The notes under the pieces are model-generated. The model searched no databases and was not told where the DNA came from. It was given only the letters and a program-made list of their open reading frames with translations. Positions 18,300-30,300 of a DNA stretch of 64,000 nt are shown here, one piece after another. This DNA comes from Teratosphaeria epicoccoides (taxonomy: Eukaryota > Ascomycota > Dothideomycetes > Mycosphaerellales > Teratosphaeriaceae). The stretch covers positions 361,231-425,230 of the forward strand of contig JADDMT010000016.1 in assembly GCA_021401465.1 (NCBI GenBank). Reading direction: 5' to 3'. The first letter of the stretch is position 1. Each line of letters starts with the position of its first letter. A program made the translations under genes and the position numbers.

Positions 18300-21200
18300 T
18301 TCGTTTTCTTGTCAAGTCCTTTTACGTAGTACTAATTCTTAGTAGGTCTAGGTTCGATTTTTCTCGAATTCTCGGATCTTCTCCTAGCAGTTTGTCATAT
18401 GGTTTTTTAGTTCCTAGGTATTCTTAGAGTCTAGATATCCTTTCCATTTGACTAGATACTAATTGTTTTTGTAGTCTAGAATTCTTTCGACTTCGAATTC
18501 GGTTTCTTCTTAAGACTCATAATAAAAGGTCTCCTGCAAGGGTGTGTCAGGGTCCGCTAGTTCTAGTAATGATATGTAGAAGACTAGGTGTATCTTCATG
18601 TCTACTAGTAGCTTGAGTTAGTAGTTAACTAGTCCTCTAGACTCTTTAATCAAAAATGGCCTGACTTTCACATAGTCTAGCTTTTTAGTCGATCTCTAGG
18701 TTCTTAGATTCTTCGTTAGGAGGTAGACCTTATCCCCCCTCTTTAGCTAAGGTGCCATTTTTCGTTTGGCGTTATACTGTCCCGTGATCTTCTCTTAAGA
18801 CTTAGCAATTGCCTCTTGTAATTCCTTATGCACCTACTTTAAGTCTTCTAAAGCGACTATTGCCTTATCCGCATATAGATGTTATAAACACTATTCCCTA
18901 AATAGTCGTAGATGTTTCCTAAAATTAGCGAAGAATAGTAATTGTTTTGTAGTCTCAGATTGTTGATTATTTAGTGCAAGTTATGCTATAGGTTGTAGTA
19001 ATGCCTAATTGTTCTGTGCGTAGTTAACGTAGTGTCGTAAATATACCTCTAAGGCCTAGTTCTTAATTTCTGTCTAGCTATCTGTCTGTAGATAGTATAC
19101 TGTTAAGAGCTTATGCTTAATTCCGAGTATTGCTATAAGCGTCTTCTAATAGTTTGATGTGAAGAGCTTGTCCCTATCTGTAATATACGTTCTTAGGAAT
19201 CTATAGTATTACACAAGTCTGTCTAGTACAAGGTACCTAAGTTGTACTACTATGCTTGTCTTATTAGCAGGAATAAAGTGTACGTATTTCGTAAGCCTAT
19301 TAACTATGACTAGTATCATGTTGTAGCTATGTCCTATAACTAGGTCCTTAGACTCTAGTAGTTTCGTGATAAAGTCTATTATAACTTCGTCCTATAGTTG
19401 TTCTAGTAGTGTCCTGAACTAAATATGTCTATATAGGCTATGTCTACTAGCCTTGTTCTGTTAGCATTATAGACATTTCTTAATGTACTCTAGAACTCGT
19501 TGTCGCATATGTAGGAATCTAAAGCTTCGCTTGACTAATTCCATTATCTTTGAAACTCTAGGGTGTCCATTTTCTGGCCTGTTGTAATGTTGTCGTATAT
19601 ACTCCGTAACTTATTCCTTAGGTACTTAGTACTTCCTATGTTCGATTAGGAACTATTCTTCGTCATCTTAAAGAACTTGCATAATAGCGTTAAACTCCTT
19701 AGTGTTAGCACTAAGGCTTCTATCTTCATTTGCCTTAAGTATTTTCTCTTACACTAGTTCCTGACTCTCTATATAGTCGCTATAGCAGCTTAGTGCGTCG
19801 GCTCTTCTGTTCTTGCGTCCTAGGGTATAGCGGATTTCGAACTTGTACTGCCCTAATAGCTCTGACTAGCGGGCTTGTCTTTAGGTTAGTACCTTAGTCA
19901 TAGTGAAGTAAATCAGATTCTTGTGATTAGAAAGAATTATAAGACTCCTTGCTCCTTCCGCATATACTCGCTAGTGTTGCAATAATGCAACTATTATAAG
20001 TAGCTCCTTATCATGGATGTCGTAGTTTTGTTCCGCAGGTAACATCTTTCTTAAGTAATAGGCTATAGGGTGTCGTTTTCTGTCATACTCCTACGTAAGG
20101 CATGCTCCTATAGCTCTGTCTAACGCGTCTGTTTCTATCTAGACCGCTTTTTCCCATTAAATAGTCATAGCGTTAGTGCTAAAGCGCACTGTTCCTTTAG
20201 TCGCTTAAACGCTAAATCTTCCCTTTAGCTCTAGTTCTATTTCTTGTCTTTCTTTATAAGCTCTGTTAGGGGTACCGATGTCTTAGAATAGCCCTTAATG
20301 AATTTCCTGTTATAGTTAGCTAATCCTAGGAATGCCTGTATGTCCTTAACGCATGTTAGTGTTAGCTATTCCTATATTGACTTCGTCTTCTCTAGATCGA
20401 TCCGGATTCCTGTTATACTAATAATGAATCTAAGGAACTTGACTTCCTTCTTATAGAACCCGCATTTTTCCGGTATAGTCTTGAACCCTACTTAGCTTAA
20501 TTGTTTAAAGACATCTTGCACTTGTTATACGTGCTTGTCGAGACTTCCCCTAGTATAAACTAGAATGTCGTCTATGTATGCTACGACGTACACATCTAGA
20601 AATTCTCGAAGGACTTCATTAACAAGGTCCTGACATGACGCTAGGGCATTTGTTAGTCCTATCGGCATAACTAAGAACTCGTAAAGCCTGTATCTTGTCT
20701 AGAATGCAGTCATCTATTCGTATCTAGGCGCTATGCGTATCGCGTAAAACGTATTACGTAAGTCAATCTTTGTGTACTAGTCTAACCTAGTTAATCGGTC
20801 TTACATTTCTTTGATGTTTAGTAATAGGTACTAATTCTTAATTGTGATGTCGTTTAGTCGTCTGAAATCTACTACTAGTTGTAGTTTCCCGCTTGTTTTT
20901 ACAACAAACATTACTAGTAAGGCTGCTAAGGATGTCAACTTCCGTATCTAGCCTTTCTCTAGTTTCTCCTTTAGCTATTCGTTTAGGGTCTTAAGCTCTT
21001 TCGTAGACATTACGTATAAAGGTCCCTATAGAGGCTCCTTCCCTAGCTGCAAGTGTATCTTATGATCCTATGGTTAATGTTTAGGTAAGGCAGCTTTGCC
21101 TCTCTCCTCTTTAAAGAGTCATTTCTACTTACAATACTCCTTAGGGATGTCTAGGTCCGAGATTCTAGTATCATCCTTTAATAGTGCATGACTTCTATCC

Positions 21201-21790
21201 TTCCTGTAATTATCGTGTTAACCCTCTTGACCTAATAGAGGTGTCGATTTAGGTTAAGTATATCCTGTACTTCCTATCGATGCAAACGTCTTATGTGTTA
21301 TCCTACGCTTGTTAATCTCATCTACTAGCGAACGCTGCCGCTACGTAGGACGAATGCTAATCATGTAATCGCATTCCCTAAATGTAAGTACTCCTTTTCT
21401 CTAGTCGATTACTAGGTTATGCTTTCTTAACTAAGGCATGCCTAGCATAATGTCATAACTAGCGATGTCGATAACATCTAAGACAATTTCCTCGTAGTGC
21501 TATTAGATAGCTAGTAGTAGCAGTATTGTCTCTCGCTCTACTTTAGGTAATAGTAACCTATCTGCTACAGTAAGTTCATACGTTCCTTCTTCTCTGCTTT
21601 AGGTTACGATCCCTCGGCTGTTAACAAATGATTTAGAGGCAAAATTCCCGTCCGCTCTAGAATCTATAAGGGTAGTTGTCCTATGCCTGTTAACAATAAC
21701 TTTAGTGTAGAAGACTACTATTAATGCTTAAGTACTTTCAATGTTAAGGAACTCTCTTAGAACGCTCTAATCTAGAGAGTAGATCTGTTT
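18300..21790 (-). pseudogene. T3-A pol (RIP-inactivated)
   Basis: Minus-strand protease, RT with AYIDDILVYT (near 20560-20590), RNase H, integrase and a chromodomain (FEVERILDYKNN, YLVKWKGY near 18450). It matches T3-B pol domain for domain. Stops are RIP-type. The AGGAAACAG at the gag-pol junction is at 21785-21793 on the minus strand. Confidence 0.82.
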
Positions 21791-22588
21791 CCTGACTAGT
21801 TCTTAGCCTAACGTTACTCTAACTATCCTAGGATCTGTTGTTTTGTCCTTAGCGCTTCTTGCGCATATAGTTCTTCTTTAAGGGTTTCGTTGCATGCGTA
21901 TTATCCTTATGCAGTAATTGCCTTCTAGTATCGTTAGTTTAATGATCTGACTACATCCTGCATTTCCCTAGTTACTACGCTTTAGTTGTCTAGTAAAAGG
22001 TATCTATAGAGGGTAACTATGCTTCCTATAGGTATTTATTCTATAACAAAGTTATAATAGGCATAATCTATCTTTAGTTGTAGGTAATTCCAGAATTTAG
22101 CTTGTAGCATTATCTATGCGTAGTTAAGCTATACTAGGTTTATTCTTCGTTGCTTGTTGTTTATCCTTAGGAATATTTCTTCATGTTGTCTTACAATGTA
22201 TAGTAATAATACGCGTATTAGTGCTAGCGTATCTACCGTAAACGTAAGGATTTCGTCGTCGCTTCCCTCCTCGATTTCTTCATTAGATTCGTCTGATTCA
22301 TTAGGACTTTCTTCCTCAGACTCGTCTTGCTAATCCTCCTCTTGCTAAGGGGACTCTAGAACTTCTTGAATTACTTCAAGCGCCTCTTCTTAAGGGAATG
22401 AAGTTCTCAGATCTCGGTTCTCTTCGTCGTTGTTGTTAAAGCAAGACTCGTCAATTTCTTTAAGGCTTGCGTCTTCTTGTGTAAGGCTTAGTCGTACGTG
22501 CCTAGTCCTTCTTGCTATTATACAAAACTCGCGTTTCGTCGGAGCTCTGCATGTGCCGTGTAGTTCTAGTAGAATTAGCAAGCGTTCC
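21780..22588 (-). pseudogene. T3-A gag C-terminal part
   Basis: Contains a frame matching T3-B gag (LILLELHGTCRAPTKREF, 22390-22581) with an acidic stretch rich in Asp, Asn and Glu afterwards. The N-terminus and the zinc knuckle are missing because the sequence switches to copia gag at about 22588. Confidence 0.75.
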
Positions 22589-23637
22589 TAGTTTGCCCTT
22601 TATGTCAGCTGTAGCTTCTGCCTATTCGTACTTGTTATCTGATTTGTCAGAGGAATTAGAGCACTCTAATGATGCTAAGCTTGCAGAGTTAGAGTCGCCT
22701 AGGGATAAGGACATGTCCGCATCTAAAGCATAGGCCTTAGCCTTCTTGTGCTTTTGCTTGTCTATGCGCTTCTTATCCTTCTTGCCTAGGCATAGTTTGC
22801 TCTAACCGGACTTGCTCTAATTAGACTTCCTACTCTTTACCTCTAATACTCTAATCTTCTAAGTTAGAGATCTTAGCTTAGTATTCCTCTAGCGTAGTAG
22901 GCTACTATAGCGCTTACGTAGCTTCTACTTCTCCTTTAGTGCCTTTTGTGCATTAGGTAGTTATAGGCACTTCTACACTATATAGTCTAGTAAACCGCAA
23001 AGGAAGCACGCTCTACCCTTTCTGACTTCCGCACTTATTGCAATGTTAGAGCCCTTTAGGCGCAACTCCTCCTCGAACAGGATATGTAGGACTCTCTAAC
23101 TATCCTTTATACCTATCAGATTAATGTTACGTCTCAGGTTATAGTAGTACTTAGGTAGGGCATTAAGAAGCTATAAGATAACTCTATCCTGCATGTATAA
23201 CATCCTCGTCTTAGGTTCAACATTAATGATCTTTCGCGACAGGTTTGTGAGTATTATATAGGCGTCATTAATGCTTGTATCCTCGTCTATCTCGTACATC
23301 GTGTATTATTGCTAGTATACCCTCAAGGATGTTAGAAGGTTCTTCTTGTATTTTGAGAGCAATATAGCCTATGCCTCTGCAGCTGTCTTACACTTAAGCG
23401 TTAGAGTGCTATTAGTCTTATCGAGGCTCCGTAATATCTTATATAGGGTAGTTAAATTAGCCTCAAACTACTGATTAGTGTTAGCTAGCTCATATATCTA
23501 GTTACCTACGATATATTACGACTATGCCCCCTTTTCATTAGGCGCTAGTAGCATAATGCCTTCGAGGGTCTAGTCTCTTTAGTCCTGAGATCCCGACAAG
23601 CTCTAACTAGCACTTTGTTAGCTCTGATCCCTCTACG
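22589..23637 (-). pseudogene. Copia gag, main domain and zinc knuckle
   Basis: Minus strand continuation of the gag that begins at 36845, split by T2-B. It reads a UBN2/copia-type capsid region (LTTLYKILRSLDKTNSTLTLK and YTMYEIDEDTSINDAYIIL) and a knuckle CFLCGLLDYIVQKC in which the His is Tyr (CAC to TAC). A charged, coiled-coil-like tail follows (22750-22930). Copia protease, integrase and RT are not found; the sequence switches to T3-A at about 22588. Confidence 0.78.
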
Positions 23638-24024
23638 TGATACGGTTAATACTAGGGGGCCATTAGAGCCGCGTAGGTTCTAATGCCTACTCTTAGCATG
23701 TAGTAACCCTACTACATATAGCAAGGGGGTCCTTCGTACATACGTTAGCTTGTATGTCGTCTAAGTAGGATTAGTGCTTAACGTAGGGGCCCTATGTCGC
23801 TAACCCTAGAGTACCCCTACGGGGCTTCCTGACCCTACAGTACCCCTACGGGGTTAGGCTCAGACATGCTTTCCCTAATTAAGGGGCGTTAGGGGTCATA
23901 AGCACCTCTAGCGTTACCTCTACAATAAGCAGAAAGCAGCGCTGTCTTATACCTATTAAAAGGTCAGATTACTCTGTCATACTACGAGATATTTTCATAT
24001 CATATAGCATATATATCTATATTA
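23638..24024 (+). repeat. T2-B 5' LTR
   Basis: 387 bp, TGATACGG...CTATATTA. TATA-like CATAAG at 23897 is followed 34 nt later by AGAAAGCAG (23931-23939), complementary to the site at 24028. Confidence 0.9.
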
Positions 24025-24027
24025 GTT

Positions 24028-24036
24028 CTGCTTTCT
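24028..24036 (+). other. T2-B putative self-priming primer-binding site
   Basis: CTGCTTTCT begins 4 nt after the LTR and is perfectly complementary over 9 nt to AGAAAGCAG at 23931-23939 in the LTR. No tRNA-type TGG site is seen. Confidence 0.55.
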
Positions 24037-24298
24037 CCCCCCTGCTTTGCAGTCTAGTAGAGAATACTATAATTTGTCTAGAGTACTACAAACTCGTAAC
24101 TAACATGTAGCGAGTACTATCCTAAGCGCCTGTAATAGCGAAGCTAGCCTAAGTAACTAGCCTACAGGAGTACCCCCTACGAGCGACACTACATTAAACG
24201 ACGGTTCTACTAGAGGCTAATTACGTAGCAGACAAGGTAATAGATCCCCTGCATAGGGACTATAGCTAACCCTGACTATTAACCTAGCCCTTATAGCC

Positions 24299-26274
24299 AT
24301 GATTGTTAACTAGGTCGCGGACTACCTTGCAAACTAGAGCTAGAGCCGCATCCCTTCTAGCAGCGACAACGGCGAGGACGACGAAGACGTCGCTATAAGT
24401 AGAACTAATAAACTAGTAGATGAAGAAATCTAGCGAGAATTCACGCTAGGGACCCGCGAAGATAACGCACTAGTAGGCGTAGACCCTCCGCATGTGCCTG
24501 CGAATCTAGTGCCTAAATTCGGGGCCATAGTAGGCTAACTAGGAGGCAGTCGTAACGCACGTAACCTGAAGCCGTTTAAGGGAGACACCTTAAAGGAGAC
24601 TCGAACTTTCTTGCAGGCGTGTAAGGCAGTTTTTGTGCTTAACCTACGCGGATATTCTACAGAGGGCGAACGAGTCGCCTTTAGTATGATGTAGCTCGAA
24701 GAGGATAAGGAACCTTGTAACAATTAGCATAAGCGGTATGACCTTATGCAGGTCTACGACAGAATGTATACATAGGCAGACTTTCGCTAGTTCTGTGTCG
24801 ACTAGGTTAAGGATCTAGGTAACTATGCCCTTACTATGTCTGTCGAGTATAAGGAGGCTAGGTAGGGGAAGGGACAAACTACCTCTAGCTTTGCTACCTA
24901 TCTCGCTACGCTCGAGAGACAGATGCTACTCTATACTAAGACGTAACGCGTATAGCACCTACTCGTCAAGCTTAATGACAATCTCTAGAACATAATCATG
25001 ACTTTTCATGAACTTCTAACAACTCGGCAAGACCTCGTGTCCCTTGCGACATGTATGGAGATTACCTTAAAGCGAAATAGAAAATCAGGTAGCAAGGACA
25101 ATAAGCGTTTAAGCCCTAAAGACCTACTAAAGGGCCGCTATTACAAGCGCCCTAAGGGTCACGTCTAACGCGGTAGTTCATTCTAGAGGAGCAAGCCCTC
25201 CGAGCCTAAAGATAGTAGCGAGAAGCCTCCGAGCAGCTGCTATATCTATGGAGCAAGGGACTACTAGGCGGCTTGCTGTCCTAAACGAAGTAATAGGAAG
25301 AAGGTAAGCAAGGTGTCCGAAACCTCCCTAGAGGGGAGGCGAAAGAAGGACAAGCCTAAGACAACTAAATAGCTACCGCGGGTATCTAAGCTGTCTGTTA
25401 CTAATAGTGTAGACTCGTGGCCTAACTAGCGCCTATCCGATACGGTCTAAGTTAATGGCTCGCTTAAGCTAGTAGACTATATATTAGACGACCTTGCGGA
25501 GGTTAACGTGATACTCTAGCAGGTAATCGTATAGCTTGGTTTGAAGCTAATCCTAGGAGCCCTGCTACCTACTATGAATTCCTTTCGAGGCGAAGGCGTA
25601 GCGGCTCGCGGCGCATACAATGTACGCCTCCGACTCGCGGACTCTTTAGGAGAAGAGCGCGAGACTAACGAAGTCTCCTACGCTAAAGACGTTCCTAATA
25701 AGGAGCTCCTACTAGGCCGCCCTTAGTGCTACAAGTAGCGAGTCGTTGTTAATAGAGCTACTAATAATTAGTTCTACAGCTCTATAGGCAAAGTTCCTAT
25801 AGTAAGGATACGTAACGCACACAGCTTCTATAAGGACATGAAGAAGGTCTAATGTATGTATGTAGTCTACATACAGAACGTCAGGGAAGACGTTACCCTC
25901 CTACCTAAGTTAGGGGAATACGCCGATATTTTCGACGTAGAGGCTACGGCCTATGCCTAGGCCCTAGACGCGGAGCATGCGATTAACCTTAAGGAGGGTT
26001 ATAATCCTCTGCATCGACCTCTGTACCCTATGTTAGAATCTTAGCTCGAAACACTTCAAGGCTATCTCTAAAAGGCGCAAAAGAACGCGTGGATCCGACG
26101 AAGTGACAGCGAGGCTAGAGTGTTAGTAATGTCTGTCCTAAAGAAGGATAACATACTCTGCCTATACGTTAACTATAGGGGCCTTAATGTAGTAACTTAG
26201 AAGAACCGCTGCCCCCTACTACTCATTAGTAAGACGCTTGACTGCCTTAGTTACGCCGCTATCTTCTCGTCTAT
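24299..26274 (+). pseudogene. T2-B gag, protease and N-terminal RT (part 1)
   Basis: One continuous frame from about ATG 24299. Gag has NLKPFKGDTLKETRTFLQAC and a knuckle at 25238 (CYICGARDYQAACC) whose His position is Tyr, as expected from CAC to TAC. The protease region (25440-25726) reads AEVNVI and NSFRGEGVAARG but has DDL where DSG is usual. RT begins with LYVNYRGLNVV near 26160 and is cut at 26274 by T1-B. In contrast to T1 and T3, gag and pol share one frame. Confidence 0.8.
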
Positions 26275-26744
26275 TGTCATAAGGGTAGGTGCCGATAGCA
26301 GGAAGGTAACTAGGTGTTAGACTCGTAGAGCTGTGAAGAATATCGACAATAGCAATTGTCCTTGTAACTAACTATCCCCTAGGGAAAGGGAATTGAATTA
26401 AGCACGAAGCTCCTAACTGCCTGTCCTGAAGCTATCCCTATATACTAGAGAGACAGAGCAGCTCTGTTAGATCTGTCGATAGACCTGACAGATCCGTGTC
26501 TGTAGATCTGTAGACTAACCCTATAGATCTAAGGGTCTGTTATCCTACGACAGATCCCTTCTCCCTTGCAGGCCTATAGATCTGTAGACTAACCCTACAG
26601 ATCTAGGGATCTGTCCTTACGTGACAGATCCTTTCTCCTATAACTATGCCTATAACTCATAGTACTCCTATAACTATACTATAACTCATAGCACTTAGGA
26701 CCCTCATGATCCTGTAACCTATAGTACTCCTAACACTTATGACA
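26275..26744 (-). repeat. T1-B 3' LTR
   Basis: 470 bp. It lacks the short AGTACTGT duplication found in the T1-A LTR. The polypurine tract in reverse (CTATCCCCCTCTTAGCC) follows at 26745. Confidence 0.9.
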
Positions 26745-26824
26745 CTATCCCCCTCTTAGCCTAGCTTGTCCCTAAGCTACCTTATTAGTGCGGGGTTTCT
26801 CTTGTCATTTCCTTTTGTGCTGTA

Positions 26825-27376
26825 ATGTCTTCTCTTTCTACATTACTACCTTGTGTCATCCTAGACACTAACGCCCCTTAAACGCAGAAACGTAAATGCT
26901 GCGCAAATCGAATCTATCGTTAGGGCTAGGATAGCATAAAGTCCTGTACTTAGTGTCAAGAGTTAAAGCTCGTTTGTTAGGTGTACATTTCCTCGGGGAA
27001 ATGTTCGTAATGTCACTTTAGTAACTGTCGAAGTTACGACGCGAAGGTAACAGAGGTCAAATAGAAGAAGTTAGGTAATTAGCAGAAAAGACTAATTGCC
27101 GATCTTGATTATGTGAAGGCGGTCCTAGCTAAGGCTTCGCAGAAGATAATATAGGCGCATGCAAAGGAGATGCGTCTTCGAAAACAGTTAGACGCGGTTA
27201 ACTAGGAGGTTAAGGATAGTCGCGCTCTTAAGGAGCGGGAGATCAGGGAGGATAAGGCTAAAGAACAGGCTCTCTTGCAGGCTAGGTTCCTTCTTGACCT
27301 AGATCCTTTAGCAGGTCTCGCTCTTAGTCCTACGGTATAGAGCGTAATAGAGGGTTTTGCTAACGCCTCGTACTAG
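26825..27376 (+). pseudogene. T1-B antisense gene (Zn2Cys6-like, coiled coil)
   Basis: Same frame and exactly the same 552-nt length as in T1-A, opposite to T1-B pol. The cluster reads SCTxCQELKLVC, then GKCSxCHFSNCRSYD, where x is TAG; the sixth ligand is Tyr instead of Cys. The coiled-coil part (KEMRLRKQLDAV) and the C-terminal LALSPT motif are kept. No indel separates it from T1-A, despite many RIP changes. Confidence 0.72.
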
Positions 27377-30300
27377 GGTTTCCTGGATGGCGTGGTAGCC
27401 GAGCTGATCGACGGCGTCCCGCAGGAGTCTAGTCGTGGCTTATGATCTTCTTCCTAGGTTCGTTCCTTTCTCGAAACTTCGTATCTTTTGCTAACAGTTT
27501 CGCAGATGTTCTAGGGGTTCCTAGGTATTCTCGGTACTCCTATATTCTTCCTATTTTACTAAGTACTCTCGCTGTCTGTCCTGCTAGCGAGTGTTAACAA
27601 TCTTCTCGACAGAGTACTCGGGTTCTTCTACTTCAGGGTCGAGTAGTAAGGGTTCCGTTTACAGTGCGGCGTCTAGCGCTGCTTATTCTAGCAGAGAGAC
27701 ATAGAACACAGGGTGTATTCTCATCTGCTCAGGTAGCTATAACTTAAAATTAACTAGTCCTTTCTTAGCCTTAATCCTAAATAGTCCTAGTTTTACAGCG
27801 TCTAGTTTTTTACCTAGCTTGTCCGATTTGATGTGCTAGCGGAGGAGATATACCTTGTCCCCCTCCTTTAGAATTAGTCCCTTAATTCTCTTACGATTCG
27901 CGTACCGTGCCATGTTCTGCTAATAGAACTACAGGTCGAGTTATGCTTCTGTTTGCAGTCGGCGTAGATGTTCTACTTGTCTAAGTGCTACTAGGTTCGG
28001 ATTACTAGCTAAGACGTCTAGGATGTCTTCTATAGCTAATCTATATGCTATCTGAAAAGGCGAGAGTCCTGTCGACTCTGCTAGCGTACTATTATACGCG
28101 AGCTGTGCTATTAGCAACAACTCTACCTAGTTGTTCTAGTCCCTATTCACATAGGATCGAAGGTACTATTCTAACGTCTGATTTAGACGTTCTATCTGTC
28201 TATCTGTCTAAGGGTAGAAGGAAGTACTTAGTCGATGTTTGACCTGGAATTGCCTTATTAGGGCTCTCTAGAAGTTAGAGGTAAACACGGATCCTCGATC
28301 CGTTACTAGGTCCTGTAGCATGCCGTGTAGTGCTACTACCTATTTAATGAAGACATACGCGATATCTTTAGTCTTAAAGTCTTTGCGGTAAGGGATAAAC
28401 TTCCTAAACTTAGTAAATCGGTCGACTACTACTATGATCCTGTCGAAGAACTCATTCGTAGCAGGTTCTCTCGACTAAGGTAGTTTAACGATGAAATCCA
28501 TGGCGAGCGATTCCCATGGCCGTTAAGGTACCTTAGGTAGTCGTAGTAGCCTATACGGTTTGTAACAGTTATGCTTACTTTGTTAGCAAGTTACATATTA
28601 ACAGACGTAGTCCTTAATTGCCTTGCTTATCCTAGGGAAGTAATATTCTTGTTAGAGAATTTGCTTCATTTTAGACACTCCTAGGTGTCCTGCCTAAGGT
28701 ACTTCATGTCGGAGTCATAGTAGCTCTGATTATAAAGACGTTAGCATGTATACTAATCCTTGAAACAGAAGGATTCTGTCTTCGTCTTCCTAATCCTCCT
28801 GTCCATTAATGTCGTCGCGGACAACGAGTGCAGTTAGGTCATAGACTAGCGCGTTCTTTAGGTCGTCCTAAAATTCACTAGTCTATGTAATAGTCGTGGC
28901 CGCGAGTCAGTTAACTCCTAGCGTGCTATCGCTATTTTCCTAGAGAACAGCGTGTTTCTCCTGCTTCACGCCCTTCATGTAGTCAGTCTAGCGGCTAAGT
29001 GCATCGGCGCGTGCGTTATTAGTCCCCTTGCGATAGACGATCTTGTAGTTAAAACTAGAGAGCTCCTTACTCTACCGAACCTGTTGTTAGTTTAACTCTT
29101 TTGTCGTTGTAAAGTATCGCAAGTTCTCATGGTCTGTGTAGACTGTGACCTAGTACTTAGAACCTTCTAAGTAGACTCGCTAGGCCTTGTAGGCGTCTAC
29201 TATAGCTAGAAGTTCTTTGTTATAGACGTCGTATTAGAGTTCAGGTCTAGACAATTTCCTTGAGTAGTAGGCGACTAGCTATAGTCGTCTACTCGGTCCT
29301 AGTTAGCTTAAGCATGCCCTGAGTACTACGTCAGAGGCATCTGTTTTAACTATAATAGGCTTATCTAGGTCGAATACAAGTAAGATCAGCTAATCTATGA
29401 ATTGTCGCTTAAGTTCCTTGAAGGCATTCCGTTAGGCGTCGTCCTACACGAATGGTGTATCCTTTGTCGTAAGAGTCGTAAGTAGTGCCATAATCTTCGA
29501 ATAGTTTGCTACAAATCTTTAGTAGAAGTTAGCGAACCTAAGGAAGGACTATACTTCCTTAACATTTGTCGGCATAGGCTAGTCTTTTACAACTTAGACT
29601 TTCTTAGTGTCTATCTTGATTCTATTCTATGCTACTACGTAGCTAATGAATTATACTTCCTGCTTGTGAAACTCGCTCTTCTAAGGCTTAACCTTTAACT
29701 AGTAATCATGGAGTTTCTAAAGTACCTTACGCACGTAAGTCCTATGTTCTTCGATCGTCCGTAAGTAGACGAGGATGTCGTCTAGGTATATAACTACAAA
29801 GACGTCAAGGTACTCTTGTAGCACGTTATTGATAAATGCCTGCCATGTAGCTAGGGCATTTGTTAACCTAAATAGCATAACTATGTACTCGTAGTATCCG
29901 AACCTAGTTTAGAACGCGGTCTTCTATTCTTTGCCTTCCTTAATTCGAATTCGGTTATACACTCTAAGTATGTCGAACTTCAAGAACCACATTACTCCTT
30001 ATAGGCAGTCCTGTAATTCCGAGAGTAAAGGAAGCGGATAACTATTCTTTATCATGATGTCGTTTAATCTACGATAATCTACGCAGAGTCGCTAGTTATC
30101 TTCCCCCTTAGGTACAAACAGGATCGGATATCTGGCTAGGGACTACGACTCGCGGATGAAGCCTTTCCGGAGGTTGTCTTTCAGGTACTTCCGGAGAATC
30201 TCTAGTTTCGCTGCTAACAACAGGCGAACTAATTGCTTCGTTAGTGTCTTGCTAGGGAGTAAGGGTATCCCGTAGTCCTACTCCTAGTGTTCTAGCAGAG

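Larger units (their letters stand above)
17441..22588 (-). mobile_element. T3-A, gypsy element, reverse orientation, 5' truncated
   Basis: Reading on the minus strand: C-terminal gag, frame switch, protease, RT, RNase H, integrase, chromodomain, antisense gene, polypurine tract (17753-17767) and LTR. pol is clearly of the same family as T3-B, but the LTR and the antisense gene differ. It is joined to copia gag at about 22588, within T3 gag coding sequence. Confidence 0.83.

Noticed and set aside
22560..22600. A genuine copia-gypsy fusion element
   Set aside because: The switch from copia gag to T3-A gag falls inside both coding regions, in a RIP-mutated truncated copy; rearrangement is simpler than a functional hybrid.
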